Shown here: in pieces, positions 57,207 through 64,000 of the stretch | How the letters are laid out: each line of letters opens with the position of its first letter | Position numbering within the stretch: position 1 is the first letter of the stretch | DNA from: Lingula anatina | Lineage: Eukaryota; Brachiopoda; Lingulata; Lingulida; Lingulidae | Direction: 5' to 3' | NCBI RefSeq assembly: GCF_001039355.2 | Contig: NW_019775501.1 | Coordinates: 1 to 64,000 of the forward strand | Length of the DNA stretch: 64,000 nt | Program-made: the position numbers and the translations under genes | The notes under the pieces: generated by a model | What the model saw: only the letters and a program-made list of their open reading frames with translations | Databases searched by the model: none | What the model was told of the DNA's origin: nothing

Positions 57207-57476
57207 GTAAGGCACTCCGAATGTTCTATTTATTTTGTGCATGATTACGGATTGATTAAAGTATCCAAATGAGGTTTTCAATGAGAAATATGAAAACCGG
57301 CTGAAAATGGTTGATAACAACAGGAAACGAGACAGAGTAAGAAAAAAATATTAGACGAGGAAATCTTAATTTGTTTTCAAATCTTGTTAAACTGATATGA
57401 TAAAATTGTAGCACAGACAAGGTAAATATATCTCATGTGTTGACAGGATGATAAATGCAGTTTAATCTATCTCCAG

Positions 57477-57501
57477 ATTAATAATACCTCACTTTGGAAT
57501 C
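57477..57501 (+). other. RACGAP1: RACGAP1 5' UTR just before the start codon
   Basis: Acceptor ATCTCCAG at 57476 is followed by 25 UTR bases and the ATG at 57502. A first non-coding exon probably ends at 57206 (AAAG|GTAAGG). Confidence 0.55.
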
Positions 57502-60500
57502 ATGGAGTCGTCGAGCAGGCTGTCTCTTGTGGCGGCCTTTGATGACTTGGTCAGAAATACCACTGTACTGACTAGTGGAATTGAAGGAGGTAAGATGACA
57601 ACATTCAGTGTTTTAGAAATTGAAGTATGTGAGCTCAACGCTATCTTGAACATCCTGTATCCCCCCCCCCCCTCCCCCCAAATTAATAATAATAATATAA
57701 AAAGCAAATCTGGTTGGGTTTTAAATCTGGTTTCAATTTTCAAAGCATATTCCATAGTTAACCATTAGCAAGACAAATGTGTTTCTCTTATTTATGTCAT
57801 AAACTTTAGAAAAGGTAAAAATGTAATTAAAAATAAGAGGAAGATATTCTTTTCTTTAATTGCCATTTCATTTTTTCCCCAGAGTTTATAACTTTTGCGA
57901 GAAATCAAGAAGAATGTCGCAAGAAGTGGCTGGAGGCAGAACAACACTCTAAGAAGCTGCATGATAAAATCAGAAAGTTGGAGACAGAGACCAATGCCCT
58001 GGAGACAAAGCTCAAACATGCCAGGTAAATGAATGTGACTATGTATTCAACAAAGTTGATTACTAGTACATATAACGGTAAAATGTAATTGATATGTTGC
58101 AGGCCTAATATTTGTCTTCTTTTAGGGATCAAATACACTAGATTCAGTATATCTTTATTTTGAAGTCTAAGAATATATCCTATTTCCATGCCTTGAATAT
58201 GTTCCTTTTTTTTTCCAAAAATTTTTTAAAAAAATGTGAGTCTCACATAGATGCCTAGGTGTAGGTGTGAGAATTTGAGGGTGATAGATGCCCATTCTTT
58301 TGATGATGATGGAAATTTTGCCAATAAGTTAAAAAAAAATAAAACTGCTAAATTTTTTTTTGATATTGCAGGAGCCAGATAGAACATGAAATGAAGAAAA
58401 GAACCAAAGCAGAATCTGACAGGGACAGTTTGGTAAGATTTAGCTGCAGCTTTGTTTTAGCCAATAAGAAATTGTTTTACAAAAAAGAAAAAGCCAGTTG
58501 GAAATTATTTTTTGAAAAAGAATTCAAGTTCATTTTCAAAGATAAATCCAAAGTATTTTGCATTACTGTTAGCCAGTTATCTGAATTCTTCCACAGTTTC
58601 CCACTCAAGCATAAGGTTGTCATTTTATTTTATTTTTATCTTGAGGGCATTTGGAATTACACCGAAAAGAAGTCTTTTAGCTGGAGCTTTTTTGTAATAT
58701 TGTAAAATGTATACAGTAATGCAGTTGATTTTATATTTCATATCCTGATCCTTCTTTAGTCTTCAACAATTTTTAAATTGATCTAAATGTACTCGCTCAC
58801 ATTTTTGTCCAGTTTTCATAATTTTTCATATTGTTTGTTGATTCAATAGGAGCGGCAGGTTGCCCTGATCAGAGAGTTGCTGAATGACAAGAAGAGTTCC
58901 AACATGCTGAATGACCAGGATCGCGAGAAACTTGCATTCCTCAGCACGTGCCAGGGCTCCCACATAGAGGGTAGTCCAAGCAGAAGGTGGGTGGATGGGG
59001 GCTTGGTTGTTGTGAAATTAATGAATCAAGTGATTACACTGGAAAAGATGATTGCGTTTTAATGCTAGATGTTATTTTCAACAACTGAAGCCAATGAAAT
59101 TGTATTTAGACCCAGGTGAAATGTTTCAGTATTTATATTCATGCAAAATTGTGCTAAAAAGGACCCGGGTTGTGACATTAAGCCATCATTAGTGCGGCGT
59201 AGTGCCTGTAGTCAAATTATATATGCACTTGCCCTGTTCACTCAGTCACTTGAAATCAGATTCAGTTTTGTTTTCAGTTTTCCAAACAGTAAGATTTGCC
59301 ATGCAATGAATTTATGTGATCAAACAGAGATGAAAGTCTGTATATTAAAGGCTTTATTTTTATGTATGTTAAAAATCTTCCAGACTTGAAACCATCAATG
59401 AATCCTCGGGCTCCGTCCTCTCTCCCTCCGACATCAGCTATGACAAAACAGAGGAGGACCTGGACATCTCCTACCTCCGCAGCGGGAGGAAATTCAAGCG
59501 TGCATCAGCGCCACCTATTGAGGAGGAGCACCGCCAGCACACCAAGCGCAAGAAGAGTTCCCATGGAGGCCGTGCAGACACGTCCATCACTGCCACTATT
59601 CGCGTGGATCCGAGAGGCGATCATGCCACGTGTGAGGTGACCAGCAACCTCCCCAAGCACAAGACAGAGACGAGAGTGTTGAGGAAGTCATTCTCTGAGA
59701 ACCAGTTGAGATTTGGTGAGGCCTGTTTTTGTATAATTTCTAAATGATTTACAGTCCCATCAGTGTTATCTTTTGTTCATATTTGACTAATTTTTTGTTT
59801 TTGTATGAAGAACTGTATATGATAGTGTAGTTTCTTTCGCATCAATGACATTTTGCCACTCCAATCTCTGATGTTTGTATATATTGGAACATTTAGTCTA
59901 GTTTGGGCCTTTGTTTTCCTTGATGATTTACTACCTGTTGGGGCAAAAAAGTGAATTTCAAAAAAGGCAATTGCAGAAAATGAAAGATTGTATTGTATAA
60001 GTAATGGTATACTGGATTTACTTACTGTATGCTTCTTTTCCTCAGATGAAGTGGACTCTGATGGGGAATCATATTATGGTAGAAAACCCAACAGTGCTGA
60101 GAACACACCCAGAACACCAGCGGCCAGGTGAGGACAGAGCAGGACTCGTAGAGGCACTGGGGTAGCCCCAACACTGGCCCATTTAACCCAGTGCCAAAAC
60201 TGGCTTGAAATGGCTAAGAAAAATTGAGTTGATTTGGCTTGTTTTAGTCAAGTTTAAACCATTTGGAGAAGAAAGATATTAAAAACTTTAAGTAGTAGTG
60301 ATTTGACTAAGCGGGGAAAAATTGCTAGCATAACCCCAGCGTCAGTTTAGTGTGAGGTTACAATCTAACAATGATTTATTTACTTATTTTCGATTTTTTA
60401 ACACGTGGTTTTGCTTTTATAAACTTGTTTAATGGTTTTGCTTTAAAAAACTTGTTTAAATTGAACAAAATACCCTGGTATTTTTGCACCAATCTTTTAA

Positions 60501-61078
60501 ATTTTATTGACTGGATCACTGATTTCAGGGGGTCTCCAGCACTGCGCACCTTCAACTCTGGCAGCAAACCTTTCGGGAACCGAGGCCACTCTTTTGCCAC
60601 CAAGACATTTGTGAAGCCAGAGACCTGCACACCAGTAAGTACTTGACAAATTATTGTGCAGTTAAAAGAAAATATGAAATTTAGAAAAAAGGAGAGGGGA
60701 AAACATTAAGAAACATATTTAGTTGATTGGTTGTCAACTTTGTGAACAAAGGGGACTACTCATGGAACACTTACTGGTTATTTGTTTTAAAATTTACTAA
60801 TTGCTTTTGTTTAAATTTTGTTTGGATGGATAGATGTCATGTTGCTTTGTGGAATTATGCATTATACTTGTTATATTTTCTTGTTGTTGATGTAAACTTT
60901 GCCATTCCATTGAAAAAGAACAACTTAACAGTTGGATTGGAATATTTTCAAATAAGACCAAAATAAATTTCAATTATAGAGAACTGATACATGTTTTAAA
61001 TTTTGTCATTTTAGTGTGGAAAAAGGATTATGTTTGGAAAGCCTGGTCTGAAGTGCAAAGGTTTGTTATTTTACATTT

Positions 61079-61142
<64 letters not shown>

Positions 61143-63945
61143 GCATTTTCACTATTATTCTCTTTTTATCTCAGACAACTGAAATTTAATTATGTGAGAT
61201 TCTGTTATCATCTTCCTCTCTGCTGTAACGAATTACTATCCTTAATTATTTATGAATGTTTAAGTTCATAATGCTTTTTTGTCTGTGTCCAGATTGTCGG
61301 TGTGTGTGTCACCCAGACTGTAAGGAGCAGATGCCATTGCCTTGTGTTCCCGTAGGCTCTGGAACTCCTGGAAACAAGACTCGCGGGGTAAGCACTGGGT
61401 ATTTATATCATAGAAGGTTTTATTATCTAGGTAAGTCAATGAAATTTAACATACAGTGCCTACTCTAGAGTTTTTACTGGGAAGATTAAAATTGCCTGTG
61501 GGGAAACTCTTAGTTGTTTTTATTTTATTTTATTTTTTTCCAGTCGAGGTTATTTGCTTGAACTTGATTCATTTTCCATGCCGTGTTTTCTACTATTCCA
61601 GCAAGGTATCATCTCGGACTTCACTCCATCCGAACCTCCCATGATCCCTGGAATATTGGTAAGTACCTGTTTCCTGATACTTTCAAGTCACATTTGCTGG
61701 GGTGGTTCTTACGCATGACAACTGACTTTAATTGGCTGAAAAAATAGGATTGATTTGACCCTTTAAACTACTTGGAAACAAAATGAATGAAAAAGAAGTG
61801 ATTTGGCTAAGCAAAATAAATAAAAAAATTGCTAGCTCTACCCCAGAAAAAGGGGTAACCCCCCTCCCCCCCCCTAATGTTTATCACCTTGTCAGTCAAC
61901 AAGAGAAATAGAGTTATGAATGTTTTTCTTGAAAAGGGTATCTGAAATTTCATGTTTTTACATTTCATATTGTTCTTTATGTAAGAATATTAGAGTGAGT
62001 TTTCCTCTCTTCAGATTCACTGCATCAATGAGATTGAGTCCCGTGGACTGTCTGAAGTTGGCATCTACAGAGTGCCAGGGTAAGCTATTTGGACATAGTA
62101 CATTTAAGAAGAAAATGGACTAGTACAATAATTGCATTTATCAAAATTATCAGTTTTATAGTAAGTATCTTAAAATATGTTTTTTTTCTTGAAACATGAG
62201 GCCTGTAGAATTGTTGCTACTAGTGTTATCCATTTTTGAAAATGTAGCAAATTAAATCAATAGAAAAATGATATGGAATAAAAGATGAGATGATAAATGG
62301 GAAATGTTATTTACCCTGTTGTTTGTTCCATTAAGGTCTGAGAAAGAAGTTAAAGATCTGAAGGAGAAGTTCTTGAGAGGAAAGGGAACTCCAAACTTGG
62401 TGAGTACAGAGGAAAAATGACACTAAAAACTTGCACTCGGCTGGCTGTTTGATTGATTCTGTTATTGATTGTTTTTTCTTGAAAGATTTAATTACTTGTT
62501 AATGAAGGGTAGGGTTTTTCACCTTAATGGTGTGAAGCTGAATTGTTTGAATCGATTTGATTTAATTTTTAGAAGGGCTATATATGTATCCTACGCAGAG
62601 ATTTCTTGTATTAGTTGAGAGAAAAAAGGACAACCTTGAATTGTAATCCATTTACATCAATTATATTATGTGTACTCCTTGTGTGTATTGCTTTCTTTGA
62701 AGCAGCTTGAAAGATGAATACCATTTATAACAGAGTTTTTACTATTAAAAAAATTAGTATATTTGAGTGGTGTGCTTATGTCCCTTGGCATTCCTATTAG
62801 AGATGCGCACCTTCTGTGCTTGCTTTTTCCATGATTTCTTCAGAGGTCCATTATCATCTCTGTTGTGACTGTCATTACAGGGTAACATCAATGACATCCA
62901 CACTGTTTGTGGCTGTGTTAAGGACTTCCTGAGGCAGCTCAAGGAGCCACTGCTGACCTTCAGACTGTGGAGTGACTTTGTGAAAGCTGCAGGTGAGGGT
63001 CTTCACATTTACTTATTTATTTATTAATTTACTTATTTATTTAAAATCTTCATTTCTTAACTTTTTAGTACATTTAACATTTATGAACCACAAATAGCAA
63101 AGGCATTGAAATATATTTTTATTATTATTATCTTAATAATCTTAAATAGTTTAGCTTCAGTGGAAAAATTGACAAATAAAAAACACCAAATTTTCTTTTT
63201 CATGAAAAGTTGTTCCATATTTCAGAAATGAATGACCTGGAGGAACAGCTGAGTGGCACATACCAAGCCATCAGCATGTTGCCACAGTCTAACAGGGACA
63301 CCCTGGCTTTCCTGATCCTACATCTACAGAGGTACGTCTTCCCCCAGTCTTACCTTCATACAGAAACTTCTTAAGTCTTGAGCAAAAATGTTCATTAGCT
63401 TGCTAGTTGGATCATAAATGAAAATTATCAAACACAAGCCAAAAAACTTTCATACCATTAACTTATGGCCTATCTGTGGACTCCTTCCCATTGAAACAAT
63501 CGTTCAAAGTAGATCACTCCAACTCTGCCGGACTCTTGCTGAATGCAATCAGGTTAACACCATAACATGCCTCTTTCTGGCTATGAGTAGAATACAGAAA
63601 AGCTGGAAAGAAGAGGTGTTTTAATCAGATTAGATTCAGCAAGAGTTTCCTTGGAGTTTGATCCATCTAAGTAGAATGGAAGTTTTATTGGGAATGAGCC
63701 CTTTTATCACTGTCCAATTTACCATTTTGATATCTCTGCTCCCATATGTCTGCACATGTGTCAGGTTTGCTGTCTATATTTTGAAATCTGTGTCATTGCC
63801 TTCTGTTTGTAGAGTGTCGGAGTGCCTAGAGTGCAAGATGCCAGCCAGCAACTTGGCTAAAGTCTTTGGACCCACTGTAGTCGGCTACTCCACCCCTGAG
63901 CCTGAGCCCATGCAGATGATCAATGAGACTAAGAAGCAGGCCAAG
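57502..63945 (+). CDS. RACGAP1: Rac GTPase-activating protein 1 (MgcRacGAP/CYK-4), first 542 residues
   Basis: Centralspindlin subunit that, with the kinesin-6 MKLP1, bundles midzone microtubules and controls RhoA/Rac at cytokinesis. Exons: 57502-57589, 57883-58024, 58372-58432, 58850-58986, 59384-59715, 60046-60127, 60529-60634, 61015-61060, 61293-61387, 61602-61658, 62015-62079, 62336-62399, 62881-62992, 63226-63331 and 63813-63945; 1626 bases in one frame. Residues about 30-110 form a coiled coil (CRKKWLEAEQHSKKLHDKI). A basic, Ser-rich linker follows, then a complete C1 zinc finger (about 302-350, H-x12-C-x2-C-x12-C-x2-C-x4-H-x2-C-x7-C). The RhoGAP domain starts near 375 with the arginine finger in GIYRVPG (Arg401) and continues DFLRQLKEPLL and NLAKVFGPTVVG. 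The rest, roughly 90 residues by comparison with human, lies off the window. Confidence 0.96.
60157..60339. mobile_element. CTGGGGTAG MITE
   Basis: Ends CTGGGGTAGC and GCATAACCCCAG around 183 bp in a RACGAP1 intron. Same family as 61697-61846 and the truncated 52167-52310. Confidence 0.7.
61083..61141. repeat. (CT)n microsatellite, about 58 bases
   Basis: Longest pure dinucleotide run in the window, in the RACGAP1 intron after exon 61015-61060, starting about 23 bases past the donor. Confidence 0.95.
61697..61846. mobile_element. CTGGGGTAG MITE
   Basis: Ends CTGGGGTGG and CTACCCCAG around 150 bp, with the shared GTGATTTGGCTAAGC and AAATTGCTAGC interior. In a RACGAP1 intron, 38 bases past exon 61602-61658. 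Confidence 0.7.
63620..63702. mobile_element. Fragment of a diverged AGATCGATCT-type element
   Basis: TCAGATTAGATTCAGCAAGA leads to TTGATCCATCTAAGTAGAA and ends GGGAATGAGCCC, resembling one end of the element at 40515-40745. In a RACGAP1 intron. Confidence 0.4.
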
Positions 63946-64000
63946 GTAGGCTGGATTTCTGTGCTTTTAGAATTATGGAACAAAAATAGTGTTCTGAAGT

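Noticed and set aside
58391-58705. 104-codon plus-strand frame
   Set aside because: It is RACGAP1 exon 58372-58432 read on into its intron; a clear donor follows TTTG at 58432.
1-64000. tRNA, rRNA and CRISPR features
   Set aside because: No cloverleaf-compatible tRNA, no rRNA-like segment and no regularly spaced repeats were seen.

Overview
This is an animal (metazoan) nuclear window: about 64 kb, AT-rich, with GT-AG introns of a few hundred bases, many short inverted-repeat elements and microsatellites. The gene set fits a lophotrochozoan, most likely a marine mollusc: an alpha-type nicotinic receptor, WxxW-domain secreted proteins, a small cysteine-rich secreted protein, and MED24 next to RACGAP1. 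The mollusc call is inference from gene style and repeat load; no species is claimed. Splice models were built by eye from splice signals, reading phase and family motifs. No search or transcript data were available.

Layout: (1) 1-10 kb: the signal-peptide first exon of a minus-strand gene running off the left edge (1520-1595), then a nearly complete alpha-type cys-loop receptor subunit on the minus strand (4482-8780, first exon not found). (2) 12-36.4 kb: a large imperfect duplication. Block A is 12044-26751 and block B is 27929-36385. Each carries one intact minus-strand gene for a 234-residue secreted protein with two WxxW domains, each with its own TATA box. Block A also carries an 8-cysteine secreted protein gene (16419-18881) and a roughly 2-kb hAT-like insertion, both missing from block B. 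Single-N contig joins at 13785 and 26752 bound most of block A, so uncollapsed haplotypes are a live alternative to a true tandem duplication. (3) 37.9-41.4 kb: a three-exon, 201-residue C2H2 zinc-finger protein on the minus strand, whose first intron contains a 312-N gap. (4) 43.6-56.3 kb: a complete 22-exon MED24 gene (minus, 1001 residues). (5) 57.5 kb to the end: RACGAP1/MgcRacGAP (plus, first 15 coding exons, 542 residues), cut by the window edge. MED24 and RACGAP1 are divergent and share a short promoter holding an ETS-type site, an inverted CCAAT box and a CDE/CHR-like pair.

How the genes relate: the left half looks like fast-evolving accessory sequence (receptor, tandem secreted proteins, mobile elements). 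The right half is conserved housekeeping sequence (a Mediator subunit and a cytokinesis GAP) with mobile elements confined to introns. At least five families of short terminal-inverted-repeat or foldback elements recur across the window. Three MED24 5' splice sites have been locally duplicated by insertions or tandem repeats.
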